Positions 1 through 8,293 of a DNA stretch of 64,000 bases are shown in pieces. Source of the stretch: Cryobacterium luteum (GTDB lineage: Bacteria > Actinomycetota > Actinomycetes > Actinomycetales > Microbacteriaceae); the NCBI RefSeq assembly GCF_900110125.1, contig NZ_FOCN01000001.1, positions 1 to 64,000 on the forward strand. Reading direction: 5' to 3'. Both the position numbers and the translations under genes were made by a program. Every line of letters starts with the position of its first letter. Positions within the stretch are counted from its first letter, which is position 1. The notes beneath the pieces were generated by a model, which searched no databases, was not told the origin of the DNA, and saw only the letters and a program-made list of their open reading frames with translations.

Positions 1-1
1 C

Positions 2-538
2 CCCACCCTCACCGCGTTCCGTGCGGTTGATCGACTGCTCGAAACCGAGCAGGCGGCAATCCGCAAGGCCGACAGCTCCAAGCACCGCTTCTGGAAGGTC
101 GCCAACCGCGACAGCAAGAACCTGGTCAACGAGCCGGTGGCCTACCGCCTCATCCCCACGAATGCGATCACCCTGGCCGCCGACGAGCGTTCCCACGTGA
201 GTCAGCGCGCTCAGTTTGCTCGCAACAACCTGTGGGTGACCGCTTACGACCGGGCCGAGCGTTTTCCGGCTGGCGAGTTCCCGAACCAGAGCACCGGCGG
301 CGATGGCCTGCCCACGTGGACCCTCGCCGACCGGAACATCGTCGACCAGGATCTCGTCGTCTGGTACACCTTCGGAATGCACCACGTCGTGCGCCTCGAA
401 GACTGGCCCGTCATGCCCCGCCAAAACATCGGCTTCATGATCGAACCCCACGGCTTCTTCGACGAAAACCCCACCCTCAACCTCCCCGAGTCCGAGCCGG
501 TCACGTCCGACGCGGCGCAGTGCTGCAGCGGACACTGA
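2..538 (+). CDS. Primary (copper/TPQ) amine oxidase, C-terminal part
   Basis: Partial gene: the frame is open from the first bases of the window and ends in TGA, giving about 178 residues. The family oxidises primary amines to aldehydes with release of ammonia and H2O2, using copper and topaquinone. The block TFGMHHVVRLEDWPVMP is the typical C-terminal signature of copper amine oxidases; its histidine belongs to the copper site in characterised members. GFFDENPTLNLP just after it also matches the usual tail of bacterial tyramine/phenethylamine oxidases. The catalytic Tyr that becomes topaquinone would lie upstream, outside the window. The final Cys-Cys-Ser-Gly-His tail is unusual. The substrate cannot be inferred from this fragment. 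Confidence 0.9.
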   Translation, partial: PTLTAFRAVDRLLETEQAAIRKADSSKHRFWKVANRDSKNLVNEPVAYRLIPTNAITLAADERSHVSQRAQFARNNLWVTAYDRAERFPAGEFPNQSTGGDGLPTWTLADRNIVDQDLVVWYTFGMHHVVRLEDWPVMPRQNIGFMIEPHGFFDENPTLNLPESEPVTSDAAQCCSGH

Positions 539-674
539 CCTGATCACGCTTCGGGGGGAACCCACTGTGCAGGCGGCAGTGCTACCGAATTCCCCTCGAA
601 CTGATCAGATTTCGGGAACTGAATCAGGCTCCGGGTGATGACCCGGAGCTGGTATGGGAACAGCGCAAGACAAG

Positions 675-710
675 CGGTCCCCAGTGCGGTTGCAGCCGCA
701 CTGGGGACCG
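675..710. promoter_or_regulatory. Perfect 15-bp inverted repeat (hairpin or operator)
   Basis: Two 15-bp arms (left arm CGGTCCCCAGTGCGG) enclose a 6-base loop. It lies between the amine oxidase stop and the next gene on the same strand. No T-tract follows, so it is either a factor-assisted terminator for the oxidase or an operator for the gene starting at 743. Confidence 0.6.
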
Positions 711-742
711 AACCCGCATCTCGGCACAACCCAGTAGAAAGC

Positions 743-1411
743 GTGATTCGCGTGTTCGATCTCCCCGCAATTACCTGGACCCTCACAGCCGTCTTGTTGC
801 TCAGCGCGTGCTTCTATGTGGTGCAAGCAACCCGGTCTCACCAGATCACGAACCGGGTCAACCACGCTCTCAGCGCCCTCATGAATGTCGTGATGGCGTC
901 AATGCTGTGGCCCCTGGGTGCAACGACGATGCTGGTTCAGATCGCGGTTCTCGCCGGCGCGGCACTGTGGTTTGTGCTTCAGGCGGTCGCCAGACCCGAA
1001 CTCAGATCCCTCTGCCCCAGCAGTCAGGACCGGTTGAAATGCGTTTACCACAGCATCTCCATGGCCAGCGCCGCACTCATGGTCGCAATGATGATGGGGC
1101 ATGTCGCATCCGCTGGCCAAGGAATTCTGACCCAGAGTCACACTGCCCTGGCCAGCGCCCACCACGCGATGGCGACCGCAGCGCCCAGTACCGGCGGATT
1201 GAAGCTGGAAGCCGCCCCCCTTGTGGCGATTGCGCTGACAACACTCTTTGGAACAGCGGCCGTGGTTTTCATCGTCCTTCAGGTGCGGCGGCAGCTATCG
1301 AAAACCCCCCGCCGCAATTCGGCGCATCGAAGTCATTCCGTGCCAGCAGAACACGGGTTTGAAGCTCTCGGCGCGGCCGCCATGGCCGTGATGTTTGCCG
1401 CTATGGCCTAG
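743..1411 (+). CDS. DUF5134-type polytopic membrane protein
   Basis: About 222 residues with roughly six hydrophobic segments: near residues 5-28, 38-58, 62-84, 103-125, 160-182 and the extreme C-terminus. GTG at 743 is preferred because the sequence before it is arginine/polar-rich and lies inside the upstream hairpin region; a longer reading back to 635 is open but less likely. The protein resembles actinobacterial DUF5134 proteins. It contains a run of Met before a His (MMMGH) in the fourth helix and a His-rich loop after it (SHTALASAHHAM), which could bind a metal; with a copper enzyme upstream a copper link is tempting but is only inference. No enzymatic function is known to me. Confidence 0.65.
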   Translation: MIRVFDLPAITWTLTAVLLLSACFYVVQATRSHQITNRVNHALSALMNVVMASMLWPLGATTMLVQIAVLAGAALWFVLQAVARPELRSLCPSSQDRLKCVYHSISMASAALMVAMMMGHVASAGQGILTQSHTALASAHHAMATAAPSTGGLKLEAAPLVAIALTTLFGTAAVVFIVLQVRRQLSKTPRRNSAHRSHSVPAEHGFEALGAAAMAVMFAAMA

Positions 1412-1564
1412 TCCTCTGTGTATAGCTGGCTCGTGGCCCGAGCCCTCTGCCAGCGACACCGGCATGATGAGCGAAAGTGCTTCTCTCTGACTGTTCACCC
1501 GAGCCTGATTGACGTGCGAACGTTGAGCATATGTATGCGAACGAGAACGAGTCACTTAACGCCG

Positions 1565-1599
1565 ATTAGCCGTGGTTAGTGAAACTAACCACGGCTAAT
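1565..1599. terminator. 16-bp perfect hairpin downstream of the HisD-family gene
   Basis: Left arm ATTAGCCGTGGTTAGT, loop GAA, and an exactly complementary right arm. It lies 24 bases beyond the stop of the minus-strand dehydrogenase and about 150 bases beyond the plus-strand DUF5134 gene, so it can serve both convergent genes. There is no strong T-tract on either side; the very stable stem is the evidence. Confidence 0.7.
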
Positions 1600-1622
1600 G
1601 ACCTGAACGAATATTGCTTGAA

Positions 1623-2972
1623 TTACAGGCTGAGTGCGAGCAGCTCAGCCTCGGGCAGCTCGTAGCGAGCCAGGCGCATCGTGGCCGTGGCGCTGTGGGC
1701 GCTCATGCCCTCGGAGTCGCTGATCACCTGAACGGCAACGGCGAGTTCAGGGGTTGCCTCCTTCGAGATGCGCTGGTAGGTCAGCGGCTTCACGAACCGG
1801 GCAGCCGACAGACCGGCGCTGTGCTTGGCACCACCGGCAGTGGGCAGCGTGTGGTTCGTGCCCGCCATCCCCTTATCGGAGTACGCCACGGTGCTCCACG
1901 CACCGATGAAGAGGGAGCCGTAGTTGCGCAGGTTCTCGTGGTACCAGTCATCATCGCTCGTGATGATTTCGAGGTGCTCGGGGGCCAGATCGTCCATGAG
2001 GGTGACCGCGGTCTCGCGGTCCTTGGCGACGGTGATCGAACCGAAGTCGCGCCAGGCCGCCGAGAGGATCTCGACGGTGGAGAGACCGGCGATCTGACGC
2101 AGGATGGCTTCGTTGACCGCGTCGGCCAGGGCCTGCGAGGTGGTGACGAGCGCGGCCGGCGAGTTGGGGCCGTGTTCGGCCTGGCCGAGCAGGTCGGCAG
2201 CGACGATCTCGGGGTCGGCGGTTTCGTCGGCGAGTACGGCCACCTCGGACGGACCGGCGAGCAGGTCGATCGCAGCGGTGCCGAAGAGCTGGCGCTTGGC
2301 CTCGGCGACGAAGGCGTTGCCGGCTCCGACGAGCATGTCAACGGGCAGCTCACCGAGCAGGCCGAAGGCCATGGCGGCGAGGGCCTGCACGCCGCCGAGC
2401 ACGAAGATGCGGTCGACGCCGCTCACGTAGGCGGCGTAGACGACGGCGTCATTGGCGCCGCCGTCGGGCTGCGGCGGGCTGCAGGCCAGAACGGTGTCGA
2501 CACCGGCGGCCTTGGCCACCCCGACGGTCATGAAGGCGCTCGCGGTGAGCGGAAAGCGTCCGGCCGGCAGGTAGGCGCCGACGCGGGTCACCGGAACGTA
2601 CTTGACGCCGGTGACCAGGCCCGGGATCGGCTCGGTCTCGAAGTCGACCAGGCGGCGACGCTGCTCGAGGGCGAAGGCCCGGGTGCGCTCAGAGCCCAGG
2701 TCGATGGCCGCGCGCAGGTCGGGGGCCAGTCGGTCACCGCTCGTGCGGATGGTCTGGGCGTCGAGCTCGAAGGAGCGGCCGTCCCAGCGATCGAGCTTGC
2801 GGGCGTAGTCGCCGATGGCGTCGAGGCCGCGCTTTTCGATGTCGAGCAGCATGCGGCTGACGGTTTCGGCCACGGCCGGGTCGCGCTGGGCAGCAGGTGC
2901 GTTGACGGCGGGTACCTTCACGGTGGTGAACGAGCCGGCCAGGGACTGGAGAACTGAGGGTGTGAAGAGCAT
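1623..2972 (-). CDS. Histidinol dehydrogenase-family NAD-dependent dehydrogenase (not in a his operon)
   Basis: 449 residues from ATG at 2972 (MLFTPS); an upstream reading adds 20 poor residues. The HisD fold is clear: the zinc-site Gln and His in GQAEHGPNS, the acid/base pair in APEHLEI, and a late His in SAHSATA. The GAGNAFVAEAKRQLFG block is closer to HisD paralogues such as sulfopropanediol dehydrogenase (HpsN-like) than to biosynthetic HisD, which usually reads GPGN-I/Y-VTAAK. No other his genes are adjacent; a LysR regulator lies directly upstream on the same strand. I therefore infer an NAD-dependent oxidation of a polyol or related alcohol in catabolism, substrate unknown. True HisD remains possible. 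Confidence 0.8.
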   Translation of the reverse strand: MLFTPSVLQSLAGSFTTVKVPAVNAPAAQRDPAVAETVSRMLLDIEKRGLDAIGDYARKLDRWDGRSFELDAQTIRTSGDRLAPDLRAAIDLGSERTRAFALEQRRRLVDFETEPIPGLVTGVKYVPVTRVGAYLPAGRFPLTASAFMTVGVAKAAGVDTVLACSPPQPDGGANDAVVYAAYVSGVDRIFVLGGVQALAAMAFGLLGELPVDMLVGAGNAFVAEAKRQLFGTAAIDLLAGPSEVAVLADETADPEIVAADLLGQAEHGPNSPAALVTTSQALADAVNEAILRQIAGLSTVEILSAAWRDFGSITVAKDRETAVTLMDDLAPEHLEIITSDDDWYHENLRNYGSLFIGAWSTVAYSDKGMAGTNHTLPTAGGAKHSAGLSAARFVKPLTYQRISKEATPELAVAVQVISDSEGMSAHSATATMRLARYELPEAELLALSL

Positions 2973-3024
2973 GGTTCGGAGTCTAGAAGAATCGGTATCA
3001 AAGGACAATGCCGCATAACACGTA

Positions 3025-3041
3025 CCTGACATAGGGTCAGG
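3025..3041. promoter_or_regulatory. Palindrome upstream of the HisD-family gene (candidate LysR site)
   Basis: CCTGAC, 5-base spacer, GTCAGG, about 53 bases upstream of the dehydrogenase start and between it and the LysR gene. Interrupted dyads of this size are typical LysR-type operators; assignment to the neighbouring regulator is by position only. Confidence 0.45.
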
Positions 3042-3144
3042 CTATACGCAGGCATTGGACGGGTGGCTGTCGGTGATGAACTTCGGGACGGTGGCCCTTG
3101 CGCTGCTGGCCGGTCGCGTGCGGTTGTCGTCGGGGAGCGTGTGG

Positions 3145-4047
3145 CTAGAGGTTGGCGGAGTCGGAGAGCATCAGCTGGGCCAGGCGCGCGAGCTCGGCGG
3201 TGGCCGGCGAGAGCACGGTGTCCTCCCGCTGCACCAGGGCCACCGTCTCGAAGAACGGGTCGGCGAAGGACGTATAGAAGATTTCGGGCGGGCAGGTGCC
3301 GCTGTCGACGATGGTTTTGGAGACGAAGGTGTCGCCGGCGCCGGCCGCGACCAGGTTGAGGGCCGAGCTGGTCTGCTCGACCTCGATGCGCGCCTCGAGC
3401 GTGATGCCCTCGATCTGAGCCCGGTCGGCCAGCTGACGCCGGGTCGGGTCGCGCCAGCCGTAGTGAGCGTCGTAGAGAATGAGGTTGCGGGCGGCGAGGT
3501 CGGCGAGCGTGACCGGGCTTTTGACGTGGTCGGGATTCGCGCTGGCGTAGAGCACCTCGTCGCGCCGCAGCGGCAGAACCTTGAGTTCGGTGGTGTCGAC
3601 CGGAAGCACGACGAGGCCAGCCTCGAGCTCGCCGACCTGCACCATGTGGGCGACCTCGACCGAGTTCACACCGAGCACCCGCAGCCGCACGCTCGGGTGG
3701 GCGGCATGAAACTGGGTCAGCAGATTGCTGAGCGAGTAGTAGTTGGCGTTGCGCAGCAGACCGAACGAGGCCACTCCCCCGGTGAGGGCGTTCACGGCCC
3801 GCAGGGCCCGGTCGGCCGCGGCGGCGCTGGCGACGGTCTGTTCGGCTAGCGGCAGCAGCTCGCGGCCGGCCGAGGTGAGGATGAGGCGGCGGCCCCCGCG
3901 CACGAACAAGCGGGTGCCGTAGGTCTCCTCGAGACGCTTGACCAGCTCCGAGACCGAGGGTTGGGCCATCTCCAGCGATTCGGCGGCCGCGGTGAACGAC
4001 CCGAGACGGGCCGCGGCGAGGAACACGCGGAGTTGGTTCAATGTCAT
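3145..4047 (-). CDS. LysR-family transcriptional regulator
   Basis: 300 residues, the normal LysR length. The N-terminal winged helix is clear (MTLNQLRVFLAAARLGSFTA, then AAESLEMAQPSVSELVKRLEE), followed by a linker helix and a two-lobed effector-binding domain. It is transcribed in the same direction as the HisD-family gene 172 bp downstream rather than divergently, with a 17-bp dyad in the gap. It probably controls that gene in response to its substrate (inference). Confidence 0.92.
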   Translation of the reverse strand: MTLNQLRVFLAAARLGSFTAAAESLEMAQPSVSELVKRLEETYGTRLFVRGGRRLILTSAGRELLPLAEQTVASAAAADRALRAVNALTGGVASFGLLRNANYYSLSNLLTQFHAAHPSVRLRVLGVNSVEVAHMVQVGELEAGLVVLPVDTTELKVLPLRRDEVLYASANPDHVKSPVTLADLAARNLILYDAHYGWRDPTRRQLADRAQIEGITLEARIEVEQTSSALNLVAAGAGDTFVSKTIVDSGTCPPEIFYTSFADPFFETVALVQREDTVLSPATAELARLAQLMLSDSANL

Positions 4048-4135
4048 AGGTTCACTCTATGGAAGAGGGGCGGGGTGGGGCTAGTTGGCGTTGGCTCGCG
4101 GTGGCCTCCGCTGCGCCGGCCCATGTTGCGCAACC

Positions 4136-4185
4136 GGGCCCACGATCTATCATGGGCCCACTTGCCGGGCCCGGGTCCGGAAAGG
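4136..4185. repeat. GGGCCC-rich dispersed palindromic repeat, subtype A
   Basis: About 50 bp: an imperfect dyad starting GGGCCCACGATC, then TT(G/T)CCGGGCCCGGG and its complement. Near-identical relatives lie at 36655-36704 and 39720-39768. In the 39720 copy the second half is a perfect 22-bp palindrome centred on CCCGGG; here one base differs. Confidence 0.75.
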
Positions 4186-4200
4186 AAAGAGACGGGAAGA

Positions 4201-4248
4201 GGCCGGAGGGTTCGGGCCGGAGGGTTCGGGCCGGAGGGTTCGGGCCGG
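4201..4248. repeat. 14-bp tandem repeat, three units
   Basis: GGCCGGAGGGTTCG is repeated exactly three times plus a partial fourth, immediately after the GGGCCC repeat and before the stop of the minus-strand zinc-ribbon gene. Probably replication slippage. Confidence 0.8.
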
Positions 4249-4259
4249 CGGGGGCTGGG

Positions 4260-4580
4260 TCAGGAGTCGGCGGGGGGCCAGGTGCCGTCGCATCCGCTTT
4301 GCTGGCAGGCGAACTGCCAGTCATCACCGTCGGGGACGATGTTCATGGGCATGAGGCAGCGTGGGCAATTGGGCGTGCGCACCCCGGACGGAACACTGGT
4401 GGCCAGCTCGGCCTCGGTGTACGGCGGACCGAAGTAGAGCTTCGTGCAGGCGAGGTTCGTGCAGCCGTAGTCGTAGCCGGTGCCCTGCCAGATGACCTCC
4501 ATGGGGTCGCCGCACTGCGGGCAGTGGCGCGGTTGATGCACGTCTTTCTTCTGGAACAGCCAGGAGACGTTATCGTCCAT
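4260..4580 (-). CDS. Small protein with two zinc-ribbon-like Cys clusters
   Basis: 106 residues with four Cys pairs: CPQC and C-x5-C (about residues 20-45), then CPRC and C-x4-C (about 72-98). This suggests two tandem zinc ribbons of about 25 residues each. No signal peptide or membrane segment. It stands alone between a LysR gene and an envelope gene block. I do not recognise a named family; zinc binding is inferred from the Cys pattern only. Confidence 0.7.
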   Translation of the reverse strand: MDDNVSWLFQKKDVHQPRHCPQCGDPMEVIWQGTGYDYGCTNLACTKLYFGPPYTEAELATSVPSGVRTPNCPRCLMPMNIVPDGDDWQFACQQSGCDGTWPPADS

Positions 4581-4897
4581 GGGCTGAGACTAGTCCCGCG
4601 GGCGACCATGCGTCAGGAATTCGCTGCCTTGTGGACAAATCGCGCGGCGGGGGCCTCGCCGCACGCTATGCCGGTAGATTTCGCGACACGCCGTGAATTG
4701 GGTGCAGATGGCTCGGCGTGTCGCAGTTTTACCGGCATAACGTACACGGCGACGGATGCTTGACGCGCTGCGGCCACGCACGGGGACCGGCGGGCGCGAG
4801 CTGGGGCTGTGGAGGGCACGGGGCGACCAGAGCCGGGGCACCGGGACGGCCAGCGCCGGAGGGCACGGGGTGGCCAGCGCCGGAGGGCGCAGGGCGG
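4581..4897. other. Gene-free stretch holding repeats
   Basis: No supported gene. It contains the palindromic element at 4667-4739 and, nearer the Asp-box gene stop, a short GC-rich tandem (GGCCAGCGCCGGAGGGC twice, about 4850-4890). Confidence 0.6.
4667..4739. repeat. Palindromic mini-element, TATGCCGGTA family, copy 1
   Basis: 73 bp with long terminal inverted repeats: TATGCCGGTA, 5 bases, CGCGACACGCCG on the left and its complement with the same interruption on the right, around a 20-base centre. A second copy (12871-12941) lies inside the CPBP protease gene. The single-stranded form would make a long, interrupted hairpin. Confidence 0.85.
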
Positions 4898-5923
4898 CTA
4901 AAGCCAGCTGCGGCCGGCGTCGGCGGAACGAGCGGTGGCGTCGCCGATCCACAGCCACAGGGTGTCGTCGGCGACCGCGACGGCAACATTGCCGGCCAGG
5001 GCGGTTGGCGTCTCCTCGGTCTCGTAGCAGCCGGTGACCGTGGGTACGAGGTCGACGCTGAGCGCGACGAGGTTCACTCCGGCGCAGGTCGCCGGGTCGG
5101 CGGTGGCTGATCGGGCCGTGACGGTGGTGGTGACCGCGAGGTATCCGGTGGGTGTGCCGGTGAGGGTGACCATTCCAGCCACGGTGACGGGCGGTGACCA
5201 GGTGGCGGCGGCATCCGTTGTGGCGAAGAGGCGACCGTCGGTGCAGAGCACGGCGGCGGAGTCGGCATCGTCCGAGCTCGCGGCCAGGGTGACGACGGCG
5301 TCGCAGGGAGCCGGGGCGAGCCCGTCGGGGCCGTGTACGGTGGCCCGGTCGGCGGGGTCGACGTACCAGGCGGCGTCGAGCTGGTCGGGGTAGCTGGAAT
5401 AGTTGTCGCCACCGATGAAGGTCTTCACGAACTGCGGAGCGCAGTCTGCGTCGTCGAGGCCGATGAATTCTGCGACCGACTCGCTCTGGGCGGTGATCGA
5501 TTGCAGGCCGGTGACGCCGGTCGGTGCGGTGGCGTTGCTGGCGGTCCAGCTGGCACCGGAGTCGGTGCTCAGTTCGGGCGACGCCGGGGTGGCCGGGCAG
5601 GGTCCGGTCGTGGCGCGCCAGGCCGCGGTGTTCGACACGGCGGAGAGCAGGCGGGAGGCCGGTACCGGGGCGACGGTGGGTGCCGCCGTGCGCGTGGGGG
5701 TGGGGGTGGGCGACGGGGTGGGACTTGCCGTGGGGAAAGCGGATGCCGCCGGCGTCGACGACGCGTCGACGGCTGCGTCGACGGAGGTGGAGGTGAGCGC
5801 GCTCATGATGAGCACCGCGTCGATGAGCAGGAACAAGCCGACTGCGGCATAAGCGATCAGGCGGCGGCGACGGGACTGCTGGGGCATCAGGCTCCGGCGA
5901 CGACGACGGGACTGCTGGGACAT
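4898..5923 (-). CDS. Secreted or membrane-anchored Asp-box (BNR-like) protein
   Basis: 341 residues: an Arg-rich cytoplasmic start, one transmembrane segment (about 22-43), a Ser/Thr/Pro-rich linker (TPSPTPTPT), then an extracytoplasmic domain with Asp-box-like motifs STDSGASW, TTDAAATW and SADAGRSW. Asp boxes are beta-propeller turns found in sialidases and photosynthesis-type propellers; no catalytic residues can be assigned. It overlaps the phosphatase stop by one base (TGATG). The first 12 codons are a tandem duplication of the next 12, so initiation may occur at either of two equivalent starts (5923 or 5887). Context suggests envelope/exopolysaccharide function. Confidence 0.75.
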   Translation of the reverse strand: MSQQSRRRRRSLMPQQSRRRRLIAYAAVGLFLLIDAVLIMSALTSTSVDAAVDASSTPAASAFPTASPTPSPTPTPTRTAAPTVAPVPASRLLSAVSNTAAWRATTGPCPATPASPELSTDSGASWTASNATAPTGVTGLQSITAQSESVAEFIGLDDADCAPQFVKTFIGGDNYSSYPDQLDAAWYVDPADRATVHGPDGLAPAPCDAVVTLAASSDDADSAAVLCTDGRLFATTDAAATWSPPVTVAGMVTLTGTPTGYLAVTTTVTARSATADPATCAGVNLVALSVDLVPTVTGCYETEETPTALAGNVAVAVADDTLWLWIGDATARSADAGRSWL

Positions 5924-5935
5924 CAGGCTCCGGCC
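5885..5935. repeat. 36-bp tandem duplication spanning a gene junction
   Basis: The sequence around the phosphatase stop and the Asp-box gene start (on the minus strand GGAGCCTGATG followed by a Gln-Gln-Ser-Arg-rich segment) is present twice in tandem, duplicating the start region in frame (SQQSRRRR and PQQSRRRR). Confidence 0.75.
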
Positions 5936-6753
5936 GCGACGAGGGCGGCCGTGATTGTGGTGACGGAGGCGTTGATGGCCGCGGCCGCGCGAGCGTAAAC
6001 GGCAGCCGACTGGCGGTAGGGGTCATCGACGTCGTCGAGGGTCGGCGGGTTGGGCGAGGGGTGGAGTCCGCGTGTCGAGGCTACCTCGGCGATGAAGGCG
6101 GTGAAGTCGAGGGATGGCCGGGATGCTGAGGCGGCGTGCGGCAGTCCGATGGCGGTCTCGGCAGGCTCGACCAACGGATTTGTCCCGACAGGCTCAACCT
6201 GCGGGTCGGTGTTGACCGGCTCGACGAACGGATGGGTGGCGATCGACTGGGCGGAGTCGGTGCCGGAGGTCGGGTTCGCGGCGACCAGGCGGGCGAACTG
6301 GTTGAGGGTGAAGGTGTAGCGGGTGGCTTTGGGCAGCAGCGTGACGACCTCGCGGCGATGGTCGCGGGTGGCGGTGAGCACGAGGTCGGCGTCAGCGATG
6401 AGCTGCTCGGTGAGCTGGCGAGCAACGTGCTGGGTGCTGGAGGCTCCGTATTGCGACGACAGCGCGGCAGCCTCGGGGGTCATGGCGCTGCCGATCATGG
6501 CGTGGGTTCCGGCGCTCGAGACGACGGCGTCAATGCCGGCGGCCCGCAGGTTCTCACGCAGCAGCTGTTCGGCGAGCGGCGACCGGCAGATGTTGCCGGT
6601 GCAGACGATAAGAATGCGCGGGGTATGGAGAGCGGGGCGCTGGGACGCCGCGGCAGCACCAGGCTCAGAGCGGGCACCAGACACCGCACTGGCGCCAGAC
6701 TCAGAGCGGGCACGGGCGGCGGCCGGACGGTCGGGGTGCAGGGGCGCGATCAT
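5923..6753 (-). CDS. Low-molecular-weight protein-tyrosine phosphatase
   Basis: 276 residues, long for a family of about 150. The P-loop CTGNICRS (Cys51, Arg57) is intact and the general-acid region reads VDDPYRQ near the C-terminus. An Ala/Ser-rich N-terminal extension of about 40 residues and an inserted 9-residue repeat (VEPV/VEPA, three units) account for the extra length. The stop of the BY-kinase overlaps its ATG by 4 bases, so kinase and phosphatase are translationally coupled. It should dephosphorylate the tyrosine cluster of the neighbouring kinase, the usual control pair for capsule/exopolysaccharide export. Confidence 0.9.
   Translation of the reverse strand: MIAPLHPDRPAAARARSESGASAVSGARSEPGAAAASQRPALHTPRILIVCTGNICRSPLAEQLLRENLRAAGIDAVVSSAGTHAMIGSAMTPEAAALSSQYGASSTQHVARQLTEQLIADADLVLTATRDHRREVVTLLPKATRYTFTLNQFARLVAANPTSGTDSAQSIATHPFVEPVNTDPQVEPVGTNPLVEPAETAIGLPHAASASRPSLDFTAFIAEVASTRGLHPSPNPPTLDDVDDPYRQSAAVYARAAAAINASVTTITAALVAAGA
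6162..6242. repeat. 27-bp tandem repeat inside the phosphatase gene
   Basis: Three 27-bp units encode HPFVEPVNT, DPQVEPVGT and NPLVEPAET. The core GGTCTCGG...CTCGACCAACGGATT resembles the 54-bp repeat in dnaX (41742-41849), which also encodes NPLVE. It inserts between core phosphatase motifs without breaking the frame. Confidence 0.8.
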
Positions 6754-8186
6754 GCTTTGGACCTCAATCGACGGGAGTAGTTGGGGGCGACGATCTCGGG
6801 AGCCGGGCCGACGTCGCCGTAGGTCTGGCCGTACCCATACTGGCCGTAGTTGCCGTAACCGTAGGCATCCGGTCCCTTGGTGGGCAGCATGGTCATGACC
6901 ACCCCGCTGATTGGGGCGCCGACCTTGTCGAGCGCGGCGATGGCGCCGGTCAGCTGGTTCTTCTGCGTGCGCCCGGCCGCGACAATGAGAATGGCACCGC
7001 CGACGCTCTTCGCGAGGATGGCGGCATCCGTTACGGGAAGCAGCGGCGGGCAGTCGAAGATGACGACGTCGAAGGTGCGGTTGAAGTCCTCGATGATCTG
7101 CGCCATGCGCGACGATCCGAGCAGCTCGCTCGGGTTCGGCGGAATGTGGCCGGCGGGCAGCACGAACAGCTGGCCGCGACCCCAGGGCTGGATGACGTCT
7201 TCGAGTTCGGCCCGCCCGACGAGCACGTCGGTGAGACCGACAGCGCCCTCGATGTTCATGTACTCGGCGATGCGCGGTCTGCGCAGGTCCGCGTCGACGA
7301 GCAGAACGCGGGCACCGGCATCCGCCAGGGAGATGGCGAGATTGGCGCTCGTGGTGCTCTTGCCCTCGCCGCCGATCGACGAGGTCACCACGAACGAGCG
7401 GTCGGCGCGCTCCACGTCGAGGTACTGCAGGTTGGTGCGCAGCGTGCGAAAGGACTCCGCTCGGGGGCTGCGCGGGTCGGCGTGCACGATGAGCGGTCGC
7501 TCGGTGGCCTTCGGGTCGAACACGATGCCGCCGATGATGGGCAGGTCGGTGACCTGTTCCACATCGCGCTGGCTGCGAATGCGGGTGTCGAGGGTTTCGC
7601 GCAGAACCGCGAGGCCGACGCCGAGGGCCAGGCCCACGAGCGCGCCGAGCGCAATGTTGAGCGGAACGTTCGGAGCCACCGGCGACGACGGCACGCTCGC
7701 CACCTGCACCCGGGTGAGTTTCACGGCCGGTGCCCCGGTGACCGCATCGGGTTGCTCGATCTGCTGCACATTGCGGGCGAGGCTCTGCGAGATGGCGTTG
7801 GCGATGTCGGCGGCGCGCCTCGGGTCGGCGTCGGTGACGGCAATATCAATGATCGAGGTGTCCAGCGGCGCCGATACGGCCACGCTGTCGGCCAGTTCCG
7901 CCGCCGACACGTCGAGCTTCAGGCTCTCGATGACCGGCAGCAGCACGAGCGGCGTGACGGCGATACCGGAATAGGACTTGACCCGGGCCACGGTGAAACT
8001 CGCCCCCTGCACGAGGTCGCTCGTGGTGCCGCTCGACTGCGTCGACACGAACACCTTCGAGGTGGCGCTGAAGGTCGGCGTCTGCAGAATCGAGAAAACG
8101 GATGCCGCGGCGACGGCCACGAGGGTCAGCGCCACGATGAGCATCCAACTCTTCTGCAGGATACGGATGTAGTCGCGGAGTTCCAC
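6750..8186 (-). CDS. Wzz/BY-kinase: polysaccharide co-polymerase fused to tyrosine autokinase (copy 1)
   Basis: 478 residues from GTG at 8186 (VELRDYIRIL) preceded by AAAGGTAG. Layout: N-terminal Wzz domain bracketed by membrane helices near 13-35 and 175-195; cytoplasmic kinase with Walker A GGEGKSTTS (about 272-280), Walker A' VLLVDADLRRP (about 294-304), and a Tyr-rich tail (DAYGYGNYGQYGYGQTYG) as the autophosphorylation cluster. It controls chain length or export of surface polysaccharide. It overlaps the downstream phosphatase by 4 bases. A close paralogue lies at 10731-12176. No glycosyltransferase or flippase is in view. Confidence 0.92.
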   Translation of the reverse strand: MELRDYIRILQKSWMLIVALTLVAVAAASVFSILQTPTFSATSKVFVSTQSSGTTSDLVQGASFTVARVKSYSGIAVTPLVLLPVIESLKLDVSAAELADSVAVSAPLDTSIIDIAVTDADPRRAADIANAISQSLARNVQQIEQPDAVTGAPAVKLTRVQVASVPSSPVAPNVPLNIALGALVGLALGVGLAVLRETLDTRIRSQRDVEQVTDLPIIGGIVFDPKATERPLIVHADPRSPRAESFRTLRTNLQYLDVERADRSFVVTSSIGGEGKSTTSANLAISLADAGARVLLVDADLRRPRIAEYMNIEGAVGLTDVLVGRAELEDVIQPWGRGQLFVLPAGHIPPNPSELLGSSRMAQIIEDFNRTFDVVIFDCPPLLPVTDAAILAKSVGGAILIVAAGRTQKNQLTGAIAALDKVGAPISGVVMTMLPTKGPDAYGYGNYGQYGYGQTYGDVGPAPEIVAPNYSRRLRSKA

Positions 8187-8293
8187 GCTGCTACCTTTCG
8201 TTGCGATACAAAGCTGCCAACCCGTAGCTTGACACAGGTGACGGGGCCGTCTGGGTGCGTCTGCGGCCCGCAATCAGGGGGTGAGCCGTTGAA

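Noticed and set aside
1614..2957. Long plus-strand open frame of 447 residues opposite the HisD-family gene
   Set aside because: Antisense shadow in high-GC DNA: Gly/Arg/Glu/Val composition without motifs, and the minus-strand reading is a complete HisD-family enzyme.
1623..2972. Definite hisD assignment
   Set aside because: Family is right but neighbouring genes and the central block favour a catabolic paralogue, so no gene symbol is given.
4590..6026. 478-residue minus-strand open frame
   Set aside because: Arg/Pro/His-rich shadow of the Asp-box gene in another frame; no start signal and no recognisable motif.
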